Shown here: positions 9,267 through 17,038 of the stretch, one piece after another
How positions within the stretch are numbered: the stretch's first letter is position 1
Layout: each line of letters begins with the position of its first letter
From: Paenibacillus sp. OK003
GTDB taxonomy: Bacteria > Bacillota > Bacilli > Paenibacillales > Paenibacillaceae
DNA length: 64,000 nucleotides
Reading direction: 5' to 3'
Assembly (NCBI RefSeq): GCF_900109515.1
Contig: NZ_FOBD01000019.1
Span: forward strand, 1 to 64,000
Notes under the pieces: generated by a model
What the model was told of the DNA's origin: nothing
The model's database searches: none
The model's input: only the letters and a program-made list of their open reading frames with translations
Position numbers and translations under genes: made by a program

Positions 9267-9527
9267 ATGACATTAGTGAGTTGGATAATTAATATGTTGG
9301 GAATAATTATTTCAGGAATAGGTTCTTGGTATGCGTATAGGGGAGCACCGAGAGATACAATTGGTTTTGAAAATAATTATTCTTTCCCATATACCCGAGA
9401 AGAATCAAATGAAATGTTCGAAAAGTACAAAGATCGTCAGCAGTCCTCTCAATTTGGATTTAAACTTTTGATTATCGGATTTGCATTACTGGCAGTTGCA
9501 CAGCTATTTGTTTTTCCATCTAATTGA
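9267..9527 (+). CDS. Small two-TM membrane protein, unknown
   Basis: 86 residues. Hydrophobic segments lie at about 3-19 (LVSWIINMLGIIISGIG) and 64-82 (LLIIGFALLAVAQLFVF), with a polar middle. I chose ATG 9267 because GAAGGAGATGG lies just upstream; the longer in-frame start lacks an RBS. No family recognised. It sits among isolated small phage-island genes. Confidence 0.55.
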   Translation: MTLVSWIINMLGIIISGIGSWYAYRGAPRDTIGFENNYSFPYTREESNEMFEKYKDRQQSSQFGFKLLIIGFALLAVAQLFVFPSN

Positions 9528-9800
9528 AATTAACGAGTAAAACAGAGGATGAGGAAGAAAATGATAAAGATTGGCGCAGTGAGTTGGAGTTTTGAAGTTG
9601 ACGGCTCTTTCACATGATCAGTAAAATTGTCTTGTCCTTTCTCTCTTGTAACTTAGAACGTATGCATTTAAAGCAAAGAGCGTAGCGTTTTTGCGGCGAC
9701 CGTTTCGGGCGCATGTTTTTAGGACGTAACACTAACATCATACATATCACATTAAAGTCGTTCCTTCACTAGATCGGCTTTTTTTATTGGAGGCATTGAA

Positions 9801-9944
9801 GTGATCAGCAGAAGACGGAAGAAGATACACATTCGTCCCAATAAGCAGCCTGAGAAATGCAAAGGATGTGTATGGGGCAGATGGGATGGAGTTATGCAGT
9901 TCTGTAGTAGACCTGTTTGTTCCAAAGAGGTAAAATATCCCTAG
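9801..9944 (+). CDS. 47-residue Cys-rich small protein
   Basis: GTG start behind TTGGAGGC. The sequence has a basic N-terminus (MISRRRKKIHIRPNK) followed by four cysteines in CKGCVWGRWD ... FCSRPVC, a pattern seen in small phage zinc-binding proteins. Function unknown. Confidence 0.5.
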   Translation: MISRRRKKIHIRPNKQPEKCKGCVWGRWDGVMQFCSRPVCSKEVKYP

Positions 9945-9980
9945 CACGTTGTCATAGTGTTAGGGGAGGTGTAGAAGGGA

Positions 9981-10394
9981 ATGAGCGAGTCAATTGAAAC
10001 GGCTGTAGAGACTATATTGACACCGTTAGACAAGGATATGACTCTGGAGACTTTAGTAAGAATCGCTAATATAGGGTTGTCCATAGGAATAATATTAACC
10101 GTTGGTGGTAGTCTTGTTACAGGAATCTTGGCTTCAGGCAAGGAATACATGGAAGCAACAGCGGAGATGTTCCAAGGGAAAGGTGAAGGAAGCGAACATT
10201 TTGTTGGGTTATTTGGTGACTTTGCCAAAACGTATTCAAAAGAAGAGCTAGATGATTATTCAGTTGAGTTTATTCATCTTAAAGAGGCTATCCTTATTCA
10301 AGGAAATAGTGAATATAAGGTAGGTCTCTGGCGAGGGAAAATTAATTCTGTCGATGGATATTCAATAGGTCGTTTGGAGAAGTCGGAGAAATAG
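9981..10394 (+). CDS. Single-TM small protein, unknown
   Basis: 137 residues with one clear membrane segment (about 31-50, IGLSIGIILTVGGSLVTGIL) after a short acidic N-terminus and a soluble C-terminal domain. GGGAGGTG lies upstream of ATG 9981. No family recognised. Followed at once by a terminator, so it is a one-gene unit. Confidence 0.6.
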   Translation: MSESIETAVETILTPLDKDMTLETLVRIANIGLSIGIILTVGGSLVTGILASGKEYMEATAEMFQGKGEGSEHFVGLFGDFAKTYSKEELDDYSVEFIHLKEAILIQGNSEYKVGLWRGKINSVDGYSIGRLEKSEK

Positions 10395-10395
10395 G

Positions 10396-10424
10396 AAGTC
10401 GCCTTTCGGGCGGCTTTTTCTTTT
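10396..10424 (+). terminator. Rho-independent terminator
   Basis: Compact AAGTCGCC-TTTC-GGGCGGCTT hairpin with a T-rich tail, two bases after the preceding stop codon. Confidence 0.8.
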
Positions 10425-10439
10425 GCTCTCGTTAGACAA

Positions 10440-10634
10440 AATGAGAGCCAAGCTAAGCCCGTTTCAGTGAGAACGTCGTTTGCAGGGATCAGTCCATTCA
10501 AGAGCGGAGAACAGCATCTGAGTGAGCATACGCGTGCATATGAAGCTGACCCAATCATTGAAACCAACTCAACACAAAGAAAGGGTAAGGAATTGATCCA
10601 CAACATCACTTTTCAAGCTCTTATGCCGACATAA
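10440..10634 (+). pseudogene. C-terminal fragment of an unidentified gene
   Basis: An open stretch of 64 codons plus stop with no start codon, reading NESQAKPVSVRTSFAGIS ... GKELIHNITFQALMPT. Composition is protein-like and less AT-rich than its neighbours, consistent with a phage structural or baseplate gene remnant, but the family is not identified. Confidence 0.3.
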
Positions 10635-10657
10635 TAGTATGAAGGGAGATGTCCAAA

Positions 10658-11254
10658 ATGATTGAACAAGATGCTGAAAAATATTTGCAATGCATGGAAG
10701 AAATCAAAGCTCGAATCGGAGTTATAGAAACGCTTGGAATCCAAAATAGGGTCACGATTTATGAAATTGAATTCATTTACCTGCAGTTTAGAAAGATAGT
10801 CGAGCTCATAATGTTTTCTTCAATATCAGCAAATAAAGTTGAGTATAAGAAACAACATCGAAGATTCAAAACTCATTGGAATGCTAAAAGGATTTTAGAG
10901 AGTATGCATGAAATTAATCCAAACTTCTATCCCCAACCAAGTAGACAGGGATATGACAGTGAAAATCAAAGGACGGTAGATCCGATTTTAGATGGTTATC
11001 TCACGAAAGTTGATTTAGTTAGGTTAAATGATCAGTGTGGAGAAATATTACACGCTACGAATCCTTACAGTAGAGAAAAGAATTATAGAGCGTACTACGA
11101 TGAAGTACGTTCATGGGTACATAAAATAGTGAATCTACTAACTCATCACCAAGTACAGTTAATAGATAGTGATTATCAGCTGTGGGTGGGTATGCAAGAA
11201 GAAATGTCTGGAAGAGCGTTTTATTCAATAAAGAGATTAGAAGGAACTACTTAA
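10658..11254 (+). CDS. Unknown 198-residue soluble protein
   Basis: Helical, soluble, no signal or membrane segment. It includes FRKIVELIMFSSISANKVEY and a C-terminal REKNYRAYYDEVRSWVHKIVNLL region. GAAGGGAGA favours ATG 10658 over the ATG at 10649 that abuts it. The helical pattern with an internal FRKIVE helix would be compatible with a HEPN/MNT-type island protein, but that is speculation. AT-rich like the rest of the island. Confidence 0.6.
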   Translation: MIEQDAEKYLQCMEEIKARIGVIETLGIQNRVTIYEIEFIYLQFRKIVELIMFSSISANKVEYKKQHRRFKTHWNAKRILESMHEINPNFYPQPSRQGYDSENQRTVDPILDGYLTKVDLVRLNDQCGEILHATNPYSREKNYRAYYDEVRSWVHKIVNLLTHHQVQLIDSDYQLWVGMQEEMSGRAFYSIKRLEGTT

Positions 11255-11296
11255 TTAAGTGCCTGTTCCCATTTCTTATCTTACAGAACACAAATA

Positions 11297-11327
11297 AGGG
11301 CAAACCGTAATGGTCTGCCCTCTTTGC
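11297..11327. terminator. Bidirectional terminator-like hairpin
   Basis: AGGGCAAACC/GGTCTGCCCT arms, one mismatch. It lies between converging genes (10658-11254 plus, 11329-11430 minus). Confidence 0.6.
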
Positions 11328-11328
11328 T

Positions 11329-11430
11329 TTAATTAGATTTCATTGCTTGGACTACTGCAGTCTTATACTTGTATCGTTCAGCCAAGACCCAGCAAATCCA
11401 CGGTGTAACGGTCAACAGTGCCGTCATCAT
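11329..11430 (-). CDS. 33-residue hydrophobic phage-type peptide
   Basis: MMTALLTVTPWICWVLAERYKYKTAVVQAMKSN, in two blocks: one membrane-like N-terminal segment and a basic C-terminus. AAGGAGTGAACGC precedes the start with good spacing. Too small to classify; it could be a holin-like or regulatory peptide. Confidence 0.4.
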   Translation of the reverse strand: MMTALLTVTPWICWVLAERYKYKTAVVQAMKSN

Positions 11431-11515
11431 ATGCGTTCACTCCTTACGTAATTTGATCACACTAATCATCGTTCTATGGGTGGAAATAGTTGTTAAAATA
11501 ATTGGAGGTAGAGAC

Positions 11516-11623
11516 ATGAACATCAGAATCGTGCCAATCGATCAGATTAATGCAGCAGCCTACAACCCTCGCGTTGACCTTCAGCCAGGGAATGTTGAAT
11601 ATGAGAAGCTTCCCCGCTCGTGA
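11516..11623 (+). pseudogene. ParB-like / phage methylase N-terminal fragment
   Basis: Starts MNIRIVPIDQINAAAYNPR behind TTGGAGGTAG, the opening of ParB-N domain proteins that phages often fuse to a DNA methylase. After 35 codons it hits a stop, whereas the family is over 200 residues, so only the N-terminus survives. A GC-rich hairpin (about 11634-11667) follows. Confidence 0.6.
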
Positions 11624-11628
11624 TCCCT

Positions 11629-11874
11629 TCATCGCCCGCCGGCAGTCGGTACAGCACGGCGGGTTTCTTGTATTCTCTTGAGTTCAGTTTCACTATCCCG
11701 TTTCAGCGATTTGAACTCACATTTCGATATAAGATGCGGATTCTTACATTGACGTTCTAGTGACAACGTATGATCGATAGCCTGATCCATTGTCATTTTG
11801 CCAACATTAACTCGGGTGACTACAGCGGCAATGAAACATGCTCGTGGTGTGGATTTGATCCAATAAAAGCGCAT
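11629..11874 (-). CDS. Small phage-type protein, unknown
   Basis: 81 residues from ATG 11874, chosen because GAGGTGA lies just upstream. Begins MRFYWIKSTPRACFIAAVV, possibly a weak membrane segment, followed by a charged C-terminus. The last codons run through a hairpin and may be altered by the adjoining truncation. Second gene of a two-gene minus-strand unit. Confidence 0.45.
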   Translation of the reverse strand: MRFYWIKSTPRACFIAAVVTRVNVGKMTMDQAIDHTLSLERQCKNPHLISKCEFKSLKRDSETELKRIQETRRAVPTAGGR

Positions 11875-11884
11875 TTGCTTCACC

Positions 11885-12022
11885 TCACTTGACTGATTTC
11901 TTGGAGCCGAGCTTTTCTTTATTAGCCTTGATTTCACGACACGCTCTTTCGACTAATTCGCGGTCAAACACGCCTGTATCAATAGTGACCTTAGTCGTTA
12001 TTGGCTGTTTAGGTGTGTTCAT
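11885..12022 (-). CDS. 45-residue small charged protein
   Basis: MNTPKQPITTKVTIDTGVFD ... then a basic helix ending KLGSKKSVK. Strong RBS (AGAAAGGAGCG) before ATG 12022. The stop is 10 nt before the start of the next minus-strand gene, so the two are likely co-transcribed. No family recognised. Confidence 0.5.
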   Translation of the reverse strand: MNTPKQPITTKVTIDTGVFDRELVERACREIKANKEKLGSKKSVK

Positions 12023-12114
12023 TAAATCGCTCCTTTCTCAGAATTGTTGAGACATAGCGGAGCGTGTGTTTTTTTGTTGTGCCTGAAGTGGTCAGAGGAT
12101 CTTATTTGAAAGAG

Positions 12115-12552
12115 ATGGGGGATAGGAAATTGGAGAACGTGGGGAAATGGGCTTTGGCCATGGGTAGCTGGTTAGTGTCTTATTTATTTGGGGGTTGGTC
12201 TGGAGTGTTGGGAGTACTGCTGGTGTTCGTGGTGCTTGATTATCTTACAGGTGTCGTGGCAGCCGGTTCTAATGGAGGATTGAAAAGTAAAATTGGCCTT
12301 ATCGGGATTGCCCGTAAGGTCTTTATTTTTGCCATGGTCGCGGTTGGCCACTTGGTGGATGGCATCCTTGGTGATGGCCACTTATTCAGGGATACGGTGG
12401 CGTTTTTCTATATAGCGAATGAATTACTGTCCATTACCGAAAATGGCGGGAAAATGGGTGCGCCTATCCCGTCTGTGATCAAGCAAGCTATTGAAGTCCT
12501 GAAAGGCAAAGGCGGCAACGATAATGACAAAGGAGCTGGTAAAAATGTTTAA
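12115..12552 (+). CDS. Phage lysis holin (phi29-like/Cph1-type)
   Basis: Forms membrane lesions that let the endolysin reach the wall. Several hydrophobic segments (SWLVSYLFGGWSGVLGVLLVFVVLDYLTGVVA, in two parts; VFIFAMVAVGHLVDGIL; VAFFYIANELLSI) and the charged C-terminus match this holin family, about 140 residues. Start uncertain: ATG 12115 or TTG 12130, the latter giving the usual MENVGKW opening. It overlaps the endolysin start by 8 nt, a standard lysis cassette. Confidence 0.85.
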   Translation: MGDRKLENVGKWALAMGSWLVSYLFGGWSGVLGVLLVFVVLDYLTGVVAAGSNGGLKSKIGLIGIARKVFIFAMVAVGHLVDGILGDGHLFRDTVAFFYIANELLSITENGGKMGAPIPSVIKQAIEVLKGKGGNDNDKGAGKNV

Positions 12553-13342
12553 AGTGTGGATCGACGCAGGGCACGGAGGTAAGGACCCAGGAGCAGTAGC
12601 AAATGGCATCCAGGAGAAAGACGTTGTTCTGAAGGTGTCGCTTGGTATCAAGAACCGATTGGAAGAGGATTATGAGAACGTGCATGTGCTACTCTCCCGA
12701 TCCACGGACGTATTCTTGGAGCTGAAAGAACGGACAAACAAGGCTAACGCTGCCGGTGCTGACATCCTGGTATCCATTCATTGCAACGCTGGCGGTGGTA
12801 AAGGTGGCTTTGAGTCTTTCAGGTATACCTCTGCTTCTGGAAACAGCATCAAGCTGCAGGACAAGCTACACAAGGCTATTATGGGCAAGCTTGGCGGCAT
12901 AGATCGTGGACAGAAGGCACAGAACTTGCACATGGTTCGCTAATCCAAAATGCCGGCAGTGCTGACGGAAAATTTGTTTATTGATGTTGCTTCCGATGCG
13001 GGTCGTCTGAAGCAGGACAATGTGATTGATGCAATCATTGACGGCCACGTGCAGGGTATTGCTACATACCTGGGGTTGAAGATTAAAACGGTGAAGGAGG
13101 ACAAGCCAGTGACACAGGAGAGAGACGTTAACGTGCCCAGCAAGTGGGCAGAAGCAGCATGGACAGAGGTTACAGCCAATGGTTATTTTGACGGAACACG
13201 TCCAGGGGCGCAGATCACGAGGGAAGAAACAGCGGTAGTCCTTAATCGGCTCAGGAAAAATTTCCTTGCCTTGAATGGAACGGCAAATGGCAATGTCATC
13301 GACCTGGACAAGCGTTTAAAACAGATCGAAGCAGAGGGATAA
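12545..13342 (+). pseudogene. N-acetylmuramoyl-L-alanine amidase endolysin with in-frame stop
   Basis: Amidase_3-type zinc hydrolase that cuts the peptidoglycan stem peptide. MFKVWIDAGHGGKDPGAV and VSIHCNAGGG carry zinc-binding histidines. An ochre TAA at 12941-12943 interrupts the gene without a frame change: translation continues in the same frame with SKMPAVLTENLFID, which contains the conserved Glu. GAA to TAA is the simplest change. The C-terminus (WAEAAWTEV ... NGYFDGTRPGAQITREE) is the SLH-like wall-binding repeat typical of Bacillales phage endolysins. As it stands the product lacks the catalytic Glu and the binding domain. Confidence 0.85.
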
Positions 13343-13461
13343 AATAAGAATTAAAATGGAATAATTGTGTTTAATTACAAATAAATATGAGTACAAAGAA
13401 GGAGTTGGTCAAGCTTATGAAGAATAAGACCCATACAAACCATTTAGGAGGTAGTATGCAA

Positions 13462-13632
13462 ATGGCAGTTAACGATAAAATTGAAATTATTTCTAACAGC
13501 AATCCCGAAATTTATGGCGCAGTTGGTACAATTGTAGATATTAAGGATACTGATGATAGAAGAGATATCCGAGTGAAAACTGAGAGCGGATTGGATATCT
13601 GGATTGACGCCGATGATGCTGTTATTTACTAA
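13462..13632 (+). CDS. 56-residue small protein, SH3/KOW-like fold possible
   Basis: MAVNDKIEIISNSNPEIYGA ... IVDIKDTDDRRDIRVKTESG ... DADDAVIY. Alternating beta-like hydrophobic pattern and a GAVGTIVDI turn suggest a small barrel. AGGAGG at 13446-13451 supports ATG 13462 (10-nt spacing) or 13456 (4-nt). Function unknown. Confidence 0.5.
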   Translation: MAVNDKIEIISNSNPEIYGAVGTIVDIKDTDDRRDIRVKTESGLDIWIDADDAVIY

Positions 13633-13671
13633 AAAAGATAAAATGTGACAAATGATGCAGTGTGATGATAC

Positions 13672-13709
13672 AATAGGCCTATCTACCGATGAGAGGAGAT
13701 AGGCCTATT
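13672..13709 (+). promoter_or_regulatory. Perfect 13-bp inverted repeat over the RBS of the next gene
   Basis: AATAGGCCTATCT (13672-13684) and its exact complement AGATAGGCCTATT (13697-13709) with a 12-nt loop. The GAGAGGAG ribosome-binding element (13691-13698) lies in the loop and first bases of the right arm, and the right arm ends just before ATG 13711. It could be an operator, or an RNA hairpin that limits translation. Confidence 0.6.
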
Positions 13710-13710
13710 A

Positions 13711-14586
13711 ATGCATATGGATTTCAGAGTTTATCAAGTCATTTTTTCTGGTGATTTAATTGGTAATGGAGAGCTTTTATTCGAATATCTGAAGGGGTTG
13801 TCAAAAATCCCAGGAGAATTTGGGTTTGAGTACTGCATTACTAGCGAGATTGACTACCAATCTAACATTATTTGTGGTTGTTTGTCTGAGGAGTATTCGC
13901 CAGATATTAATTCTGTAGACGATGAAAAAAACGTCTATGTCCCTGATGTTGCCCCTTATCTTAACACCTACTTTGCACTGGATCTGCAAGAACAAAGATT
14001 ACTTGTTCAACATAGAGAATATCCTGCAACCAATCTTAACTGGGAGCAGTCTATGGCGAGACTCGCTTTTATGATTAGAGGCGGATTTGAGCAATTCTAT
14101 GGTGTGGATTTTGATTACGTTATAACTAACAGAGATGTAAGTGATGACGAATTCATTGACGTGTTCAATGAAAACAGAATTACTTCACTTAGAGTTAAAA
14201 TATTCGATCAAGGAAGAATGCTCAGTAGGGATGCGGAAATTTTTAATGACAGCGCTCTAAATGATGCTTGGATTCAAGGGTGGAACTCTGATGAGAGTGA
14301 AACTTATGAAATTGTTCTCAAGGCTCCCGGAAGAGGTGGCACGGGAGATTTGAGAGAATCTCCTATTGCTATCAGTTTAATTAATCTTCCCGTAAAGGAG
14401 ATTTTAGAATTGAACTATTGGACTGAGGATGATGGGGCGGGTACTATGTCAAGGACTGACCTGAAGAAACTTAGAGTTCAGGGGCTTGACAGAAGGACTC
14501 AACCTATCACTGGTGTCGATCGTCTTTTAAGCGATTTACGTAACCGAAGACTTGAAATTAGAAACTTCATTGCATTCAGACTTTAA
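13711..14586 (+). CDS. Unknown 291-residue island protein
   Basis: Soluble, acidic, no signal peptide or membrane segment. No family recognised. Visible features are an N-terminal mixed alpha/beta region, AFMIRGGFEQFYGVDFDYV in the middle, and a C-terminal basic helix (DRLLSDLRNRRLEIRNFIAF). It is a one-gene unit between an RBS-proximal palindrome and a strong terminator, the layout of a stand-alone cargo gene in a prophage or island. Confidence 0.65.
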   Translation: MHMDFRVYQVIFSGDLIGNGELLFEYLKGLSKIPGEFGFEYCITSEIDYQSNIICGCLSEEYSPDINSVDDEKNVYVPDVAPYLNTYFALDLQEQRLLVQHREYPATNLNWEQSMARLAFMIRGGFEQFYGVDFDYVITNRDVSDDEFIDVFNENRITSLRVKIFDQGRMLSRDAEIFNDSALNDAWIQGWNSDESETYEIVLKAPGRGGTGDLRESPIAISLINLPVKEILELNYWTEDDGAGTMSRTDLKKLRVQGLDRRTQPITGVDRLLSDLRNRRLEIRNFIAFRL

Positions 14587-14604
14587 TTTAATTCATTGGT
14601 AGAG

Positions 14605-14638
14605 CCCCTCACAAGCATTCACTTGTGAGGGTTTTTCT
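14605..14638 (+). terminator. Rho-independent terminator
   Basis: CCCTCACAAG/CTTGTGAGGG perfect stem, 6-nt loop, then TTTTTC. Ends the 13711-14586 gene. Confidence 0.9.
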
Positions 14639-14814
14639 TATCTACTCAATTTGTACAGGCAATACTGATTTAATGACACATCTTCCGCAGCGGCCCTCTC
14701 CACCAATTGCCGGTGCAGACTCCGGGGTACCCTAAGATTAAACTTCCCGCTGTACTTATCTTCTCCGATCGGTTCAGGAATGTCGTCACCGTATTCCAGC
14801 TTTACTTCCAGGTA
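14638..14814 (-). pseudogene. HicB-family antitoxin C-terminal remnant
   Basis: 58 codons with no start (a stop lies upstream) encoding GKFNLRVPRSLHRQLVERAA ... VSLNQYCLYKLSR, the C-terminal ribbon-helix-helix that HicB antitoxins use to bind their own promoter. The N-terminal half and any hicA toxin are absent. Confidence 0.7.
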
Positions 14815-14872
14815 TCACATATGAAAATGTAAAAATTTATTAATGGTTTCTGAGCAAAATGTGAAAATCATA

Positions 14873-14907
14873 AAACAACACCCCGTTTAAAAAACGGAGT
14901 GTTGTTA
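14873..14907. terminator. Bidirectional terminator after the toxin/immunity pair
   Basis: AACAACAC-CCGTTT and AAACGG-GTGTTGTT arms (one mismatch) with a 3-nt loop, T-rich on the minus-strand side. It lies 33 nt beyond the stop of the minus-strand gene 14940-15383. Confidence 0.8.
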
Positions 14908-14939
14908 TTACTAACGAGATACACACCTACTCGAATTAT

Positions 14940-15383
14940 CTAAAGTATAGGGGTGAATACCGAAATGGATTCGAAATATAAGTGTTTCATCTCATCTTGT
15001 TGGATTTCTGGTGACATTTCCAAAAACCAACTTTCTTTCATAGATGCTTCTGTTAAAACTACTGAACGCCACAAGGATAATCCTATTTCAGAAAATTTAT
15101 AAGCATAACCTAACTCTGAATCTTCATCACGGTCGTACGGAGAAATAGAATCGAGTCTTTCAACCAGTGCATCAGCTTTAGTATTGAACAGATTAATTTC
15201 TCCGATTAGACAGTTAAAATTATCTGCAACATCATAACCGATTTCGATAAAGTTAACTCTCCCTTCGGTGTCATATTCTGCTCGATAATCAAACATGTGC
15301 GGGGTGTTCTCCAATTCATTAGGTGTCATCCCAATTTTTATACTACCGATAGATTCTCCAGGTACGATTGCTAGCTTATCCAT
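14940..15383 (-). CDS. Probable immunity protein for the upstream secreted toxin
   Basis: 147 residues, soluble, acidic, no signal peptide. Begins MDKLAIVPGESIGSIKIGM, an opening I associate with immunity-type proteins of polymorphic toxin loci. It starts 23 nt after the toxin gene stop in the same transcript and is followed by the shared terminator. Assignment as immunity protein rests mainly on position, size and charge. The toxin would have to be neutralised in the cytoplasm before secretion. Confidence 0.6.
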   Translation of the reverse strand: MDKLAIVPGESIGSIKIGMTPNELENTPHMFDYRAEYDTEGRVNFIEIGYDVADNFNCLIGEINLFNTKADALVERLDSISPYDRDEDSELGYAYKFSEIGLSLWRSVVLTEASMKESWFLEMSPEIQQDEMKHLYFESISVFTPIL

Positions 15384-15406
15384 GTGACGTATATCCCCTT
15401 AATAAA

Positions 15407-16522
15407 TTAATTAATTCCAAAGTATTTCTCTGAAAGATCAAGAACGACCAAAACTTCTTGATAATACTTACGCTGCAAATTAGCAAAATACCCATCAGGA
15501 TCTTTAATTTTTGCGAACTCATCAAGCTCAAATTGTAACAATTCTTTGAATTTCTTGGCTTTCATTAGTGCAACTTCTTTATCTCTGAAAACAACAGACT
15601 CAGCGCGACTTCCCCAGTTTGGAGTTAAATAGTGATCATCGTACATCATTCGAATAGCTGGGAAATTTGTCGATAGGAAACCTGCTTTAGTCAGGGAGTT
15701 TGCAGCCACGAAATGATGTCTTTCTCCACCAAGTGCTGCTATGGAGTTGTATGGACCAGCTGTAAACAAGAAACGTTGATATTTAGGTTTTGCATCACTT
15801 TTATTAGTATACTTGTAAGTCTTAGAACCTTCAACTACCGTAATGTCATAAACAAAGTAGTCTGAGACGGCAGTTTGTGGGCTAGCAAATGTATATACTA
15901 CTCCAGCTTTAACTTGTTGTCTTCCAAATCCAGAAGAACCAGCAGGACTAAAAGTTTTCTTACTCAAGTTATATTTAGTTATGGTTCCATTGATAGAATC
16001 TAGAGGGTTATTTCCAACATTCACTGCGGTAACAGTGAATGAAGCACTTGTTGTAATATAGTTAAGCATCCACACATTTGTCTCAACATTTGCTTGAAGT
16101 TGTGGCTGTGCCGACTTCTCTACAAGAATATGCTGTTCATATTCTTTGATTTGAGGAGTGGGTTTCTCCAGATTGTATTTACTTACAAGCTCGTTTATCC
16201 TAGCTTCGTCTAATACAATTGGTTCACCATTCATGTCTTCGCTATAAATTATGTTTGTGGTTTCTTCTTCAATACCGTTAAGTTTAAGAATCTCTTCATC
16301 AGACTGGTCATCATTCTTTATGTAATCAGTCATACCTTTCTCTTCAATAAGCGCTTGAATATCCGGGTGTTGATCGAGTTCGTCTGAAGTAAATGATTCA
16401 AGAACCGTGTCAGATTGGGGAACTATTTCAAGATCATTAGCGAATACGTTGGTACTGAAGATTGATGAAGCAATTAATATTGTTGCAAAAATAGATGCTA
16501 AGAATTTTTTCTGGAATTTCAT
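15407..16522 (-). CDS. Secreted nuclease-type polymorphic toxin
   Basis: 371 residues. N-terminal Sec signal peptide (MKFQKKFLASIFATILIASS ... VFAND, cleavage near residue 29), an acidic pro-like region (30-140), a central beta-rich part (about 150-245) and a C-terminal domain with GERHH (266-270) and DDHYLTPNWGS (295-305). The paired His motif followed by D-H-x-x-T matches HNH/endonuclease-VII-like toxin domains that end with a helical FDEAxxxD region, as here (FKELLQFELDEFAK). The nuclease call is from motif recall. Strong RBS (CAGGAGG). Upstream 250 nt is AT-rich and separates it from the divergent LexA-box gene. Confidence 0.7.
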   Translation of the reverse strand: MKFQKKFLASIFATILIASSIFSTNVFANDLEIVPQSDTVLESFTSDELDQHPDIQALIEEKGMTDYIKNDDQSDEEILKLNGIEEETTNIIYSEDMNGEPIVLDEARINELVSKYNLEKPTPQIKEYEQHILVEKSAQPQLQANVETNVWMLNYITTSASFTVTAVNVGNNPLDSINGTITKYNLSKKTFSPAGSSGFGRQQVKAGVVYTFASPQTAVSDYFVYDITVVEGSKTYKYTNKSDAKPKYQRFLFTAGPYNSIAALGGERHHFVAANSLTKAGFLSTNFPAIRMMYDDHYLTPNWGSRAESVVFRDKEVALMKAKKFKELLQFELDEFAKIKDPDGYFANLQRKYYQEVLVVLDLSEKYFGIN

Positions 16523-16774
16523 GTTGTCCTCCTGAATGTTGGTTATTAATTAATACTATGAAAAAGCGTTTTAATTACTTTTATTAATCACTCCTTCCGA
16601 TATTATGGAAATGCAGATAAATAACGCCTTTAATATGCTACATCATTAGGAATTACATGGAAATAGTTCTTTTTTCTTATATTTACTCATAAAAAATAAA
16701 AAAAATGTCGAATTAGATATATTAATTATTAACTAACTATTAATATTTTGATTTTTTATAAGCAAATTTTTCTA

Positions 16775-16804
16775 TTGTATAAAGAACATGCGTTCAAATA
16801 TAAT
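16775..16804 (+). promoter_or_regulatory. Promoter with LexA-type (SOS) box
   Basis: TTGTAT (16775-16780) and TATAAT (16799-16804) are 18 nt apart. Between them GAACATGCGTTC (16784-16795) matches the Bacillus LexA/DinR core GAAC-N4-GTTC, including the preferred RNRY centre; only the flanking C is A. A repressor bound here would block the promoter directly. Confidence 0.7.
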
Positions 16805-16838
16805 ACAAACAAACGTTCTTATTCGAAGGGGTGAGCAT

Positions 16839-17027
16839 GTGAAATATTTAGGTTGTTTGGTTGAGATTATCTATGAGGACCAAAATAGGAAGATCACGAA
16901 ACGCCGAATCCAGGTCAAGAGCATACGGTCGGGAATGATTAAAGCTGATGATCTATTGTCGGGGCAGCCGCGGACATTTCGCGAATCCGGTTTACTGGCA
17001 TGCTATCCGATCAGAACGACAGCGTAG
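16839..17027 (+). CDS. Small WYL-like protein under the SOS-type promoter
   Basis: 62 residues from GTG 16839 (GAAGGGGTGAGC upstream). Sequence VEIIYEDQNRKITKRRIQVKS ... RTFRESGLLACYP resembles the beta-strand core and the RxFR end of WYL domains, which sense ligands or nucleic acid in phage and defence regulators. It is far shorter than usual WYL proteins. The stop is 12 nt before the next gene, so they form an operon. Confidence 0.55.
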   Translation: MKYLGCLVEIIYEDQNRKITKRRIQVKSIRSGMIKADDLLSGQPRTFRESGLLACYPIRTTA

Positions 17028-17038
17028 GGGGCTATCAA

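Noticed and set aside
9747-9947. Minus-strand frame over the Cys-rich micro-gene
   Set aside because: Antisense to 9801-9944, which has a good RBS and a CxxC pattern.
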